Assembly: GCA_020746875.1 (NCBI GenBank)
Contig: JAGTJL010000019.1
Location: 1 to 64,000 of the forward strand
Origin: Rhexocercosporidium sp. MPI-PUGE-AT-0058
Lineage: Eukaryota; Ascomycota; Leotiomycetes; Helotiales
Length of the DNA: 64,000 nt
Direction: 5' to 3'
Each line of letters starts with the position of its first letter. Position 1 is the stretch's first letter. The position numbers and the translations under genes are program-made. The notes under the pieces are model-generated. The model made no database searches, was not told the origin of the DNA, and worked only from the letters and a program-made list of their open reading frames with translations. Positions 24,301-36,800 of the stretch are shown one piece after another.

Positions 24301-26340
24301 TTCGGTAAGCAGGAAATGCTAAATTGCAATAATAAAAGATATAAAATTCTCTTGCGCTCTAGAATTTATTATAGCTTATAGTTTTATTCCTTAAATATCG
24401 ACGTTAAAGGTTAAGTAATTGCTTTCTTCTATAGCTGCGAGCGTACGCCCGTTTATTCCTTTAACGTAGACTTTTTCGATTAATATGTTTTCTTATTGCC
24501 GGTTCTCTAGATCTTTATATAAGATGCGGTATAATTAGTTCGTACTTAAGGATATAAAAGGTCTAGAAGGCCTTTCGTAATAAGTCTTTAAGTCATCTCG
24601 TAAGTTAATTTATATTCGATTCCGTAGTATTTTTATAATAATTTCTTATACGTTTCTTACGTTTATTCGTATCGCCGTTTATTAGAACGGTATCTCGTCG
24701 ATTAGGATCTATTAGACGTAAGTCCGAAAAATACTATTCTCGACGTCTGCTATTCTCTAAGCGATACGTAAGTTGTTCCGAAAGACTATTTCGTGCTCCT
24801 CGCTTTATTACGGCCTTTTACGTAGGACGATCTTTAGTTTAATATAAATAACTCTTATATTAACGTTTATTTAATGTTTAATATTAAGAGCTTTTTAAAT
24901 AAGGTATTCTTCCCGTTAAGTGACTCGCTAGATTTCACGCTCTTAAGGTCCGGATAATGCTAGACTTAGCGGTATAATATTACTTTAGTATCACAAGTCT
25001 TCGCTTTTCTTAATATTAATTATATCTTTTAGACTTTGCGCTTTACGTATAATTTCGGATATTTATTATTAAACGTAATATTTGTTTTACTAAGTCCAGT
25101 CGCTGGACTCGGGTCTTATTATGTGTTAACGAATATAATTATCGTCTGTTTCATTTTACTTATTATTTCTTTTATTACTATTACCCTCGATTTGGCTATT
25201 AATATGATTAGCGTTAAGCTTGTTTATTATCATATAATAATAAGTAGCGCTAAGTTATATTTCTTTCGGTGGAAGAAGAAGGAGTATACCGGTAGTATTG
25301 TACGCTTCTCGTCTTATGAAATTGAGTTATTTCTTTTTAATGCCTTTTTTACGGTATAAGCTCGCTATATGCTTTAAAAGGCTATACTTATAATATAGCT
25401 TTTTTTCGCGCCGTTCGTTTATAACTTCTTTTAATAGCCTTCCTTATTATGCTTTATCTTTCCTTTTCTTATAAGTAGCGTTGTATTTTATAAGATTTAA
25501 TTATTAGTTATCTTTAAGATTGTCTTATCGTCGGCGTCCTTCGTTTTATCAGTGGCTAGACTGCCTCTAGCTCCCTTTTACGTACGTCTGCTGTTCGCGT
25601 TTAAACTCGTATAAGCAATTATTAATTCGGACGGTTTGTTCGATGAGGGTGAGAATATCTTTTACTTAAGGATCGATCTGGGTAAATTCTAATCGAATAT
25701 AATCTTTAAGCTTTCGTTAATAATAATTAATAAGCGATTAAAAGTTCTAGCCAGTTTTATTAATATGCTTTTAGAATTCTATAACGTAAGCTATTATATT
25801 ATTAACTTGTTTTAAGCCGTATAAATAAGTTTTCGCTGTCTTAATCTTATTAATATTATTAAATATTCGTCGAATTTCCTTTTTAAATCTTCTTTAAGTT
25901 TTAAATATAATTTATATAACGAGTATAGCTTTGCAAGTAGCTTTATATTCGAAGTAGTCCTTGAGGAACAGCTCAATTTATTATATGGCCTCGCTTTTAA
26001 AGTACGATACCGTTTAGAGGGCGTAGCTTTCGTCGGTAAGGAACTTATTATTATTAAAGTATTAATAAAGTTTTATTTAAAGAATAAAGGTCTTTAAGTC
26101 TTTTCGGTTTCTTTAAAAAATATCGAAGAGCTTAACTTTTAAGGTCTTTTTAAGTTTATGCGTTAAATTATTTTAAATATCGGGCATTTCTTCATCCTCG
26201 CTTTCTTTATAGTTCTTCCTTTTAAAGATAAGTGCGGATAATAAAAGAGTATTAATAATATTATCTTAAGGGCTGAGTATCTGGCCTTTAGTTAAAGGGG
26301 TTAATATAGTATACGTAAGTCGGTACTTTTGACGAAAAAG
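21400..26340 (-). pseudogene. Gypsy-C gag-pol
   Basis: Signatures in - strand order: gag expected about 26300-25000 (not clearly readable); RT FFAPKKDSGRKVCIDYR at about 23690-23750; active-site box YLNDILIYFK at about 23362-23410, i.e. YLDDILIYSK with one catalytic Asp turned to Asn; thumb/connection block FLRFANFYxRFVRNYSKIAA at about 23080-23165; RNase H about 22400-23000; integrase zinc-binding region with YKLPAYRY and an xGxxKTLxLLxRxYYxxG-like block near 22200-22380. All are textbook Ty3/Gypsy. Stops are frequent and the element is dead. A + strand open frame at 25036-25359 in its gag/protease part is best taken as a shadow. Confidence 0.87.
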
Positions 26341-26349
26341 TGCTTAAAG

Positions 26350-26831
26350 TATTACGGTCCGTGTATTTATTCGGTATAAATATAATAAGTTATATTAATC
26401 TTAATAATTAAGAAGTAAGTATATTACGTATAATAAAATAAATAATAATTAATATAATTAAGATATTATTTTTAATTAAGTACGAAGTTCTTATTTAATA
26501 ATAAACGTGCTAGTCTTTTATAAAACCTTCGTTTCTTTTAAGACCGCTGAGACCGCTAGACTTCTAGCGGTTTATCGGTCCTAGCGGTTGTTACGTAAGA
26601 AGGTCGCGTAATTTAAGGGCTTATTTACTTTTTAATCGTTTATCGATAATAATATTTATATAATATATAACTTATGAAATCTTAAATATTAAAGTTTTTT
26701 AAAAAGATGCTTTTAAGAGTAATACTCTTTTAGTATATTTCTTTTAAGACTTTTACCTTTCTAAGCCTATAGTCCTAAGTATTACGCTGTCCCGGGGTCT
26801 AGTGGTCACGGGACGCGGGGCGTCCGTAATA
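26350..26831 (-). repeat. Gypsy-C 5' LTR (482 bp)
   Basis: Starts tattacgg (RIP form of TGTCACGG) and ends cgtccgtaata. Equal in length to 19904-20385 and more heavily mutated. Followed by the target duplicate CTTAC and then by the resumed Copia-B sequence. Confidence 0.93.
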
Positions 26832-27222
26832 CTTACTTTTAAAACCTACGATTTACACGCGTTAAACATAATAATTAAAATCTTATTTACTTAATTACTA
26901 TAACTTAATTACATTTTTAAATCTCATTTATTTAATTATATATAATTTAAATACGTGTTTATATTCTCATTTATTATTAATATTAATTACTTAATAAATT
27001 ACTTATATTAATATATAAAGTCTTTATATATTATATTTTTAAAGCGCGTATTAATATTTTTATTTATTATAATATCCCAAAAGTATTAATTTATTACTCG
27101 GCGCTATGCTTTTATTAAGAATTAATATATATACTTAAAGAGTTTATATTATATCTTTTAATTGCTTATGCACTTTTAAATAATAAGGCTTATTTATATG
27201 ACGGAGCCTTATTATAAGAGTG

Positions 27223-27411
27223 TGTCGCGCCTTAGCGCAGTTTACTAATTATATATATACTCTCGTAAGCACTCACGTGTATATATACTCGAGTTATAAT
27301 CCTTTTTTATAAAGGGTAACGCTTACTTTATTAAATCTTTTGAACCCTTACTCTTTACGTTAATCATAGAGCTCTTGAACCGCTAAAAGCCTGCTCCACT
27401 TCTGTACGACA
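27223..27411 (+). repeat. Copia-B copy 1 3' LTR (189 bp)
   Basis: Starts TGTCGCGCC, ends TGTACGACA; both ends intact here, so this copy shows the original TGTCG...CGACA inverted ends. Followed by ATAAT, the matching target duplicate. Confidence 0.93.
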
Positions 27412-27715
27412 ATAATATTTTAAGCTTATATTAATTAAGCTTTAATTAAGTTAATAAACGTTACTTATATAATTTACTTAAATAATATTCTTATTTTCTT
27501 TAAGAATATCGAAGATTATACGGAAGCTATTCGGGAGGTCCTCGAAAAGCTTCGCACTTATAAACTCTACGTTAACTTTAAGAAATGTATATTCGATATT
27601 AATATTATAGAATTTCTAAGGTTTGTAATAAGCCCGACAGGTATTAAAATAAACCCTTCCCGAGTCGAGAGTATTTAAAAGTAGCCTTTACTCAAGTCGT
27701 AGCGAGATATATAAC
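27412..27715 (+). pseudogene. Gypsy-A RT, central fragment
   Basis: Resumes the Gypsy-A RT frame right of Copia-B: AYINxALIKLINVTYIIYLNNILIF is the YLDDILIF active-site region with both catalytic Asp changed to Asn (GAT to AAT). It is followed by EAIREVLEKLRTYKLYVNFK and FLRFVISPTGIKINPSRVES, both standard in this family. Few stops over about 90 codons. Broken at its right end by M2, after the RDI of the expected RDIQ-FLGFANFYRRF sequence. Confidence 0.88.
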
Positions 27716-28559
27716 ATCTGCAAAAAATTTCGCGGACGCCCAGAAATCGAATCCGCCATTTTCGCAATTTTCGCAATTTTCGCTAAAAGGCCGCTTTTAA
27801 CGCCTAAAGCCGCCTTTTTAAATTTTAATCGGTCGCTAGTATTAAAAGCGCTAGTTTATTTTAATAAACGCTAAGCCTAATTAAGTAATTTTTATAAATA
27901 TAATTTAAACGCTAAAATATTATAATTTTAAAAAGAATATATTTTAGCGTTTTTTTAATTAACCGAATCCGGTTAAATTAATATTAATTTTAAGTTTCGC
28001 TTATATTTCGTCGAATACGTCTTAAAAACTAGTCTCGCTAAAGTTTTTACGCTATAAATATTTACGCTAAAAAAAATATAATAAGAAAATCGTTTATTTC
28101 GGGTAAATTATATGCGTACGCTAGCCGGCCCTAGCCTTGACCGGGCGTTATAAGAGGCATATTTATTATTATTATATTATAACTATTATTAATATTATTA
28201 ATATATTATTAATATTACTAATACTTTTATAAACCTTATTAATATATTAAATAAAATAAAATAATTAAGCCTCACTTTTAAAAGTGGGGTTATAATACGC
28301 TAGTCTATTTCGGCGCTTTCGGCGCTTTCGACGCTTTCGACGCTTTCGACGCTTTCGACGCTTTCGACGCTTTCGACGCTTTCGACGCTTTCGACGCTTT
28401 CGACGCTTTTGACGCTTTTTACGCCTTCGGCGCGCTTTTAATTTACTATAATAAGAAACTGTCCTTAAAATTTTCGACATATAACTTTAGCTTTAAAAGC
28501 GCCAGAATAGCGCTTTTGGCGCCGTTGGCGGACGTCCGCTTCTCGATTTTTTTGCAGAT
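27716..28559. mobile_element. TIR element M2, full-length copy (844 bp)
   Basis: Inserted in the RT of Gypsy-A. Ends are inverted repeats: ATCTGCAAAAAAT at the left and its complement at the right, followed on each side by a gcggacg...cc stretch (gcggacgcccag left, ggcggacgtccgc right). No transposase is visible, so it is probably non-autonomous. It carries a run of 9-bp repeats (28308-28415). The second, left-truncated copy is at 8439-9032. The host sequence each side (agatatataac and aaagtattttt) does not give an unambiguous target duplicate, so I do not assign a superfamily. Confidence 0.78.
28308..28415. repeat. 9-bp minisatellite, 12 units, inside M2
   Basis: Twelve head-to-tail units: two tttcggcgc, nine tttcgacgc, one ttttgacgc. 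The other M2 copy has about two units at the same place. The ggcgc-to-gacgc change (G to A) is spread over adjacent units, which suggests amplification after the mutation. On the - strand this gives an artificial Arg/Lys-repeat open frame (28265-28480). Confidence 0.9.
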
Positions 28560-29662
28560 AAAGTATTTTTAAAATTTATTAACTTTTACCGCCGTTTTAT
28601 TCGCAATTATATAAAAATTATTTAATTTATTATTAATTTATTAAAAAGAATATAAAGAAAAAGGAAGACGGAGCTATTTTAATTTTCTTAAGCTTTAATC
28701 TTTTATTATTTCGACTTTTAATTAAAGATTTAAATAAAAATAAATGCTTCGAAATTCGTTATTAATAGAATCTTATTTTAATTATTCGATAGCGGTACAG
28801 AGGCTCGATAGCATCTTATTATATTCTACTCGAAGAAGCTCTCTTTTATTAAGTAACGGTATAAAGTTTATAATAAGGAATTAATAGCGATAATATATAT
28901 ATTTAAGTAATAAAATTAATACTTTTAAAGCGCTTTTAATATTATTATAATTTAAATAAATTATTATAATCTTAAATACTTTATAACGAAACAAAAGCTT
29001 ATTAAACGGCAAGCGAAGTAAGCCGATAAACTAATTAAATTCGATTTTATTATTAAATATTAAATTAAAGTTATAAATCTTATTAATAAGTCTTTGCAAA
29101 GACCTAACCTTAAAGATTCAAAACTTAATCGGAGTGAAAATAAAGAAAAGGAGTAATTACCGACGTTATATTAAAAGTTACGCTTAATTATAATATTATA
29201 AAAGAAAAGGCCTTTATTAATAGTATTTCTAAAGTCGGGGCTTAAATAATCCCGTATTAATAAGTTATTAAAGTTAAATTAAGGATTATTTATAAAAGAT
29301 TTATAAAATAACGAAAAGTAATCGGAAGAAATATAAAAGACCCTCGACGGGTTTATTATTAGTATTATTAATTATAAATAATATATATTACGACGAGTAG
29401 TAATTATATTATTATAAATCGAAATAATAAGTAGCGAACTTTCGAAATCGATTTAAAATATAATTTTTAATTTATAAAAAGTAAATTCTTTTATAATAAA
29501 TAAAACGTACGAATCGATTCCGAAGGGACGTCGAATTAAGTCCGAAAGATATTAAAAGATATACGAAAATAAACTATTATAATATTATAATAAGACTTAT
29601 ATACCACTTAAGAAGTCACTTTAGAATGAAATCTTAAGTATTAATTATAATAATATTATAAT
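28560..29662 (+). pseudogene. Gypsy-A RT C-terminus and RNase H
   Basis: Starts with VFLKFINFYRRFIRNYIKII, the conserved block after the RT palm in Gypsy elements, then RNase H-like sequence. LLEEALFY near 28830 and later IKRQAKQADKLIKFDF near 29000 fit the RNase H to integrase spacer. The end YYNIIIRLIYHLRSHF near 29590 is the usual start of the integrase zinc-binding region. Copia-D interrupts here; integrase continues at 50857. Confidence 0.8.
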
Positions 29663-29961
29663 TGTTGATTATATTATATTGCCTATCCCTCCCGGTAATA
29701 AGTAATAACTTAGTTAATCGTAGTAAGACTCGATTATATAATATAAAGCTTTAATTATATTTTATGTATTTATTTAAGTTTAAAGAGTTACTTTTAATAT
29801 GTCGATGAAAGCTTTATATATAAGAAGCTCTTATTATACGCTAGTCCTAAAGTAGCTAGCGTCAAGTACTCTTTGTTTACCTCCTGCGATATATAACTTT
29901 TATATTAACTTATTTTTTATATTTACGTAGTTCTGTAAATATTATTATTTATATATTAACA
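29663..29961 (-). repeat. Copia-D 3' LTR (299 bp)
   Basis: Begins tgttgattatatta and ends tatattaaca. Aligned to 50561-50856 with RIP-type differences. Keeps the well-conserved inner block acgctagtcctaaagtagct and a tgcgatatataac box. Confidence 0.88.
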
Positions 29962-32900
29962 ATTCTTTTTTAAAAGCTTGCTTTTTTTAACTTATTTAAT
30001 TAACTTAGCATCGAACTTATTAATCTCTATTAGCTTACGTAATATTAAGTAAGCCTTTGACTTAATTATAACGTCGGCGGGGTTATTAGTTCCGTTAATT
30101 TAATCGACTTTATTAATTTCCTTACGTTTATAACTTTAATAAAGACATATAAAGTCGATTATTAATTTCTTTTCTTATATTATGCCTAGCTTAATAATAT
30201 AATCGTAAATTAATTTGGGATCCGTATAAATACGTAACGGAATAGTCGTATTAAGTACTGCCTCAAATATTGACTTAATAGCTAATATTATATTAAAGCC
30301 GTTACTTATTATAAAGAGTTCTAAGGCTAATACGGAATAAGTAATTCTCTTACACTTTATGCTTAATTAATAAAGTATATTAGCTTTTTTATTTTCATTA
30401 ATAATAATAATAATAATAATAAAACTAATTTACGAGTTATAATCGACGTTATTAGTAAAGCTTTCGTTTATAAAAACATTTATTTATATATTAATAGTCT
30501 TTAATTTAATGAATCGTAAGCCTTTGCCGTTATTATCTTTTTGTTATTATAGTTTTTTATTTAGTTTTTTATTTAGTTTTTTAACGTAATAATATTAAAT
30601 ATTAATTATTTATATTATACGTAATAAGTTAAACGCAGCTTTAAGTTACGAAATAATATTAAGATAAGTTTTGCGGGCTCGTTATATAACGTATTATTCT
30701 TTTAAAATAGCGTTTTTAACAACTTTACCTTTATTACCGGTTATATTTATTACTTTCTCTTAAATAAGTTATAGAAATTCGGTTTATTATATTTAATTTA
30801 AATATATATTAATATTAATATTAAAAGGATTTATTCCTTTATTAAATTTAAGAATATAATTTATTATAAGCTCTTTTATAATTTTGCTTTCTTTTTTAAT
30901 TTTAATAATTCTTCTTTTTCTTTAATTATAAATTTATCGTTTATTAAGAAAAGTATATTATCGGTTTATAAACTAACGACGCCGAAGTTGTTTTCGTCGT
31001 TAATATATATAAAGTAAAAGTTAAACGTTAAATTCTTAATATATAGTTTAATCTTATAATATTTATATTATATATTAAATTAATAGTTTCTTAATTTTAA
31101 TACTTTATATACTAGTTTTTTAACGTAAAAAAAATAACTTTTTTATTAAAATACGCCTTTTAATATTTAAACGTAGATTTCGTAAATAAGTTTTATATTT
31201 AATTATATATAAGCTTAAGTTATATTTTATAAATAAAGCTTATACTTTAAGAATATTATTATTAAATAAAGTAAGATTTTTTTAGCTTATATATTAAATT
31301 ATTAATAATTAAATTAATATAATCGCCTTTTTTATTATTATTATATACTTATATAATAAGTCTTAATTTCTTATAAGTATTTAATATACTTACGTCTTTA
31401 ACTTTGTCGATAAAGCGTGAGTTAAATATTTTAGCGCCGGCGGGGATATCGTAGTAATTTATAAATTTAAAAGTCTAATTATCGATTAGTCTATTGATTT
31501 CTTTTTATCGCGAATATTTATAATTTAATTTTCTATTAACGTATATAATAATATTATAATATTATATAATATGTAATTTACTTTTACGTCGGACAAATAT
31601 AAGAGTTATATTTAATAATATAACGTCGTTAATTAACTTTAATTATAATTCTTAATAATTTTCTTATAATAATTCTACGTCACTTTATATTTATACTTTT
31701 TATAAAAACAGTTATATAAACGTTAAGCGTAAAGTTACGGCTTTATTATTAACTTATATAATATAATTTTCTTCTTAAGTTATTAATAACGTATATAATT
31801 TTATTTATTTATTACTTTTCTTTTCGAGTCTCTTTTTATACGTTATAATTAAAAACTAAATTAATAAGTCTTTAATAATTATTATACTTAACTCGTTACG
31901 AGTATATAATACTTTATTAACTTATAATTATACGTTAAGCTTTTAAACTTCTATTATAGCTTTCTTATATACGGCGGCTTTCTTTAATATAATCTTTAAT
32001 AAAGTATTATTTATTATTATATAAGAGAAGGCGCTGAAAACGAGTAATATTAATATTAAACCGTTAAGTCTTATTATATTATTAATTACTTTAAGAGCTA
32101 TTTATAATACGCTTTTTTTAAATAAGCCTAATGATTTTAATTTAATAATATCGTAAATGCGCTTTAAAATTATATAATAGCGTTTTATTTAATTAATAAA
32201 GTAATAAGCTTTTATAAAAACAGGTTTTATTATAATTCTTATAAAAATAGCGTATTAATTAAATTCGTTATTAATAAATTAAAGTCCTTAATTATATATA
32301 AATATATTTAATAATCCTAAATACGTGTTTATTTAATATTCTTTAATCTTCTTTTATATATATTTTATTATTATATTTTTAAATTATTTTTTAACTTAAA
32401 AGCGTATTAATTAGTTTATTATATAAATTATATTTATATTATTAATTATAATAATATTAACGGAAATATAATAATTAAAGTTAGTATTATTTCTTAAAAT
32501 AAAGCGGAATCTATTAAGTAATTTTTTATACTTTTAATATTTCTCGTAATATTTAATTATATACTTTAATACATTTATATTAATATTATAATTTGCTTTA
32601 TTAAAAAGCTTTTAAAAGCGTTCTATTAACGAATAGCTAAAACGCTTATAAAGACAGCGTATTTCCGGTTTTATAAAATAGTATTTATTTTATTTAATTA
32701 AATCCGTAAGAAAGTTATAAAGTAATTCGTCTTAAAGAAATTAAAAGTAATTAAATCGTTAAATAATCGATACTTTTCTTTATTTGTTTTCCTTATAAAG
32801 TGTATTCGGTAAGTTATTAAAGTAGAATTTATTTTTATTTATATCGATAAGAAAAAGTAAAAATAAAGTTTTTATATAAAAAACGTGAAATTAAAGCTTT

Positions 32901-33564
32901 TCTATCGGTGTATCAATATTAATAAAGCTAATAAAAGTAGCGTCTCCGATACCGAATTTAATACTAATCGTTATAAATTCGTTAATCTTTATAAAGTATA
33001 GCTTATTATAAGCTAAATACTAATTATAGCTTATTATTAATCTGCGGGCTACGCTAATATTAATTAAAATTCTATGGAAATCACGTGAATCATATTGTAT
33101 TTATATTAATTCCGTAAGTAGTTCTAGTATCTTTTGCTTTTCTAACTTAATATATAATAAAGCCTAATTTACAAACTCTATAATTATAATTTCGGCTTTC
33201 TTTTATATAATTTCTTTATAAAATAACACTTTCGGTGCTTCTTTTCCGGAGTCGTATAACGTAAACGTATCGCTACCGCTAAAAGTAATATTTTCGGTAA
33301 AGAATTAATTATAATAATCTTTTTATATTTTTTCGCATTCGACGATAAATTACTAAAATCTCTTATTAAAACCCTTTTTAAATTTACCGTTAAATTTAAT
33401 ATTATTCCGGCGTTTTTATACCTCTTTTATAACGTCTTATTCGTATTATAAATACTTTATTAATTAATATTCTTACTTTTTATATATAATATCATGTTTT
33501 TTAGGTTTTTGCTTATATTTGCCGTAATTTAGCTTGCAGTAAGTCTTATCCTTTAATCGGTAAT
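29962..33564 (-). pseudogene. Copia-D RT and RNase H half
   Basis: On the - strand, near 30250-30060, RNase H ends with IYTDPKLIYDYIIKLGII, EKKLIIDFICLY, SYKRKEINKVDWINGTNNPA and DVIIKSKA. The family pattern is TDSxSLxDxxxKLGTTxEKRLMID...RREIxxVxWIxGxxNPADxxTK, which is typical of fungal Ty1/Copia. Further upstream, about 30985-30935, VSLxTDNILFLINDKF matches the LQxDDTLxxGxExF active-site box of the same clade. The rest up to 33564 is heavily mutated RT and integrase C-terminal sequence. Gypsy-E interrupts it at 33565. Confidence 0.82.
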
Positions 33565-33819
33565 TGTTACGGCTGGCCAAAGGTTAATACGGTGCAGAAG
33601 ATAGCTTTATATTTGAACTTAAAGCTACGCTCAGAATTAAAAAGAAAAAACAAAGAGAAAAAGAGAGCTTGTTATAAGAGGGAGCTTTAATATAAATACA
33701 TAAAGGGTCTCCTTAGCCTTTCCTAATTAAGCCTAGCGCCATAATTGCCATATTAAGGCAATACTACGAGCGATGCCGAGCTCGCTTAATTAAAATATAA
33801 GGCTTAAGGAATCGTAATA
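33565..33819 (-). repeat. Gypsy-E 3' LTR (255 bp)
   Basis: Starts TGTTACGGCTGGCC, ends aatcgtaata. Contains a conserved gcgatgccgagctcgct block and an attataagagggagct stretch. Pairs with 48221-48474. Confidence 0.92.
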
Positions 33820-33836
33820 TTACTTCTTCCTCCTGA
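33820..33836 (-). promoter_or_regulatory. Polypurine tract of Gypsy-E
   Basis: On the - strand: aggaggaagaagtaa, immediately before the 3' LTR. This fits the plus-strand primer of an LTR element and confirms the - orientation. Confidence 0.75.
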
Positions 33837-36800
33837 AAAACTACGTCCTCGTAATTATAGTTATAATAGCGTCGTCCTTTAAGTCGTTATAGTCGTCGAT
33901 TTTAATATTATATGCCTTTAATTATTAAGGTAATACCTTTAAAAGTCTTTTAATTACTTTATTATTAAAATAAGAGTTCTTAATTACATAAGGTGCGATT
34001 ATAGTATTTAAGCACGGATATTATTATAAGTCTTCGTCGACACCTAATTACTTAATATAATAAAATAACTTATTCTTTATAACCTTAAATCTTAATATAG
34101 CCTTAATTTCCTATTTGTTTTAGTTTAATAAGAGCTGGATTAGCGCCGGCGTTTATTTTATTTATTTTAATAAGAGATTATTAACGTACTTTCGTAATAA
34201 ATAAGCGTAAAATATAAGGTATATAATTTAATTTATTAATAATTTTACTTTTTAACTTTTTCTTTTTTTTAAAAGTACTTTAACGAAGCTATATTATTTA
34301 TTAAAGAGTTTCTTTAAAGGACGGTCGACATTTTAATTCTGAGTGTCGACTAACACTAAGTTATTAACGTCTTAATCGATAGCGCGTCGACTACGATTAA
34401 TTAAACGCTTCATTTTTTTTAATTAAGCTTTTAGCAACGATTATATAACCTTTATAACTTCCTTTATACGTGAAGCGACTTATAAAGCCTCTTTACGGTT
34501 AAGCTTCTTTATTGCCGTAATAAGTAGTTTTAGGTTTATTAAGTCTTAAGAAGTCCTTAGCTTTACGCCGTTAAGTAATTAAAAAGGCGTGAAGTTATTA
34601 AGAGACTCGTAAGGCAAGGTAAGTTGCGCGATATTTATAATAAGTAAAAAGTTATTTTAATTGTCTTAATAATAATAATAAAAGAGGCGGAGCCGTTATT
34701 TAATATATTAATTTATTATTTTAATTTAGCCGTCGATATTAAAGTTATATGCCGTCGTTAACTTTACTTTAAAGTCGAGTATATAATAATATTCTTTTTA
34801 AAAAGAGGAAATAAATTACAGGCCTTAGTTTAAAATAATAGACTTTAATATGCCGAAATAACGAGTTTAATAAACGAAGAAAAAGGTAATTATTCCTTTA
34901 ACTATAATTATGTCGTAATAAGGTATTAAAACTGGTTTCTTAGATAGGCGGTCTATAATAATTATAATAAAGTTATAGCTACTCTTATTTAATAATAACT
35001 TCGTAAAACTTATTATAAGATATTAATACGGCCGAATAAGAATAAGCAAAAAGTATAAAAAACTAAGTATTTTGTCTTTTTTAGCCTTTTACTTAAAGTA
35101 GTTGTAATTCATTATATAGCGGCTTACGTCCGCAAAGAGGCCATTTTAATAGTATTTATAACTTAATATAACCTTTATTTTTCCGATTTTAATATAAGTA
35201 ATTAAGGGTTACGAGTATATATAACGTAATAACGACGTGCGAAGCTCCGGCGGTTTTATAAGTACTTTTAGACGGCTTTAAAAAAAGAGTTTATTATTAA
35301 ACAACTCGTAGTCTAAGTCGTTCTTGCGGGCTCTTTATTAAAAAGGCTTTAATAAAAGAGATTCTTTATTAGCCGTAAGCATTTAATTAATTACGTCGTA
35401 TTTTGCGATGTCGTATATAATTATAGAGTTAGAGTTTAATTCTTCCGCGGCAAGTGACTCCGGGTCGATTAACACGTGATTTTATTCTAGAGCTTGTTTT
35501 GCCTTTTAGTCTAGCTCTTAGTTTACCTCCTAGTTTACTTCCTAATTTACTTCTACGAGAGCTAAAGAGGTAGTTAGAGTAGTTTTGTAGGGGAGAGGTG
35601 TGTTTAAATACTTTAGTCGAGCGGCTTCGGGTACGGGACGCTCTTTCCTTGGAGGTGTTTTATTTTCGAGTTTTGCTATTCGTTTAGGAAACCACGCCTA
35701 ATATGTTTTTCGATTAAGTAATCGCGACGGTTTAAAGGAGTCGACGGCGGCTAGTTAGAGGTCAGCGGCGATTAGAAGGTCGATTTGTCGTCCGTAATAA
35801 GTTATTAATTATAAATGGCTCGCTTACGAGCCTTTATTATTATAAGGTCTTAATCTCTTCGGGAGAGAGTATTAATAAGAGTATTAATAGTCTTAATATA
35901 ATATATAATTATAAAATAAAATTTAATAAAAAATTCGGCTTAATGTATTTATTTAGCCGTAAAATCCTTAGTAATTATAAAGTACTTTAAGGCTCGGTAA
36001 TCCGTATATACGTAAACGTTCTTTTAAGTACTTAATAATTCCGGGCGATATTATTTAAACGACTAAAAGATTACTAATATTTTTTTTTATTATAAATTAA
36101 GTAATTAAGCTTAGGATTTATTATAATCTTAAAAAAGTAATTTATAAAGTAGAAAATGCCGTTCTTTTATAATTAAGATAATACGTTAATAACGATTTTA
36201 TTAAAAGTGTCGGTCTTTAGTCGCGTCTATTTTATTAAATCGTAATAGTAAAGGATTAATATAAATTAAAAGGCTTTTTAAAGAGTTTCTTACGCGTTTT
36301 TATAAGAGTTATTAAAGTTAAAAGGCACGTCCTTTTTAATAAATATTATAAAGAGTTAAGTAATACAATTATAGTCTTTAATAAATCGGCGATAGAAATT
36401 ATAAAACTTAAAAAAGCTTTATACGTTACGTACGTTATCGGCGTATTATTAGTCCTTAATTACGTTGACTTTTTCTAGGTTTACTTTTATATTATTAACG
36501 TTAATAATAAAACTTAAGAACTTTGTCTTTTATATATTAAACTCGGACTTTTTAATATTAACTTAAAGTCCGTGCGCTTATAATATTATTATTACTTTCT
36601 TAATATAAACCTTATACTTTTTAAAAGTTAATAAATATATAAGGATATTATTTATATAAGTCGCGTAAAAGTCGTTTAAGTACTTTATTAAGATATCGTT
36701 AATAAATTATTAAAAAGTCGCCGAGTCATTCGTAAGGCTAAAAGGAAGGACCTTATATTTATATATATTATATTAAGTGCGGAAGATTATATAGTCTTTA

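Larger units (their letters stand above)
19904..26831 (-). mobile_element. Gypsy-C, LTR retrotransposon nested in Copia-B copy 1
   Basis: 6928 bp with 482-bp LTRs at both ends and a perfect TSD CTTAC (19899-19903 and 26832-26836). The uninterrupted sequence in Copia-B copy 2 confirms the junction. Pol reads on the - strand. A purine-rich tract adjoins the LTR at 20385 on the - strand, which makes 19904-20385 the 3' LTR. The element also carries a + strand frame (20568-21074) antisense to pol. As it sits inside Copia-B, it is younger than that insertion, and its left LTR is visibly less RIP-mutated than its right one. Confidence 0.93.
11749..27411 (+). mobile_element. Copia-B copy 1 (interrupted by M1 and Gypsy-C)
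   Basis: Ty1/Copia element bounded by two 189-bp LTRs starting TGTCGCGCC and ending TACGACA (or its RIP form). TSD ATAAT is present at 11744-11748 and 27412-27416. It aligns along its whole length with copy 2 at 39628-47975. The only large differences are the 375-bp M1 insertion and the 6928-bp Gypsy-C insertion plus duplicated target bases; subtracting them leaves about 8.35 kb, equal to copy 2. It landed in the RT of Gypsy-A. RIP is heavy but uneven between the copies, so each preserves residues the other has lost. Confidence 0.93.

Noticed and set aside
25036..25359. 107-codon hydrophobic + strand open frame
   Set aside because: It is antisense to the gag/protease part of Gypsy-C, has no support from a second copy, and its hydrophobic character is expected from T-rich codons. 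Unlike the 20568 frame it is not in the 3' region and has no domain-like pattern.
28308..28415. CRISPR-like array
   Set aside because: The units are head to tail with no spacers, and the sequence is eukaryotic.
28265..28480. Open - strand frame encoding an Arg/Lys repeat protein of 71 residues
   Set aside because: It is simply the translation of the 9-bp minisatellite in M2 (the unit length is a multiple of three). The other M2 copy has no such frame.
27705..28565. Assignment of M2 to a named DNA transposon superfamily
   Set aside because: The target duplicate cannot be fixed from the decayed Gypsy-A sequence, and M2 codes for no transposase.
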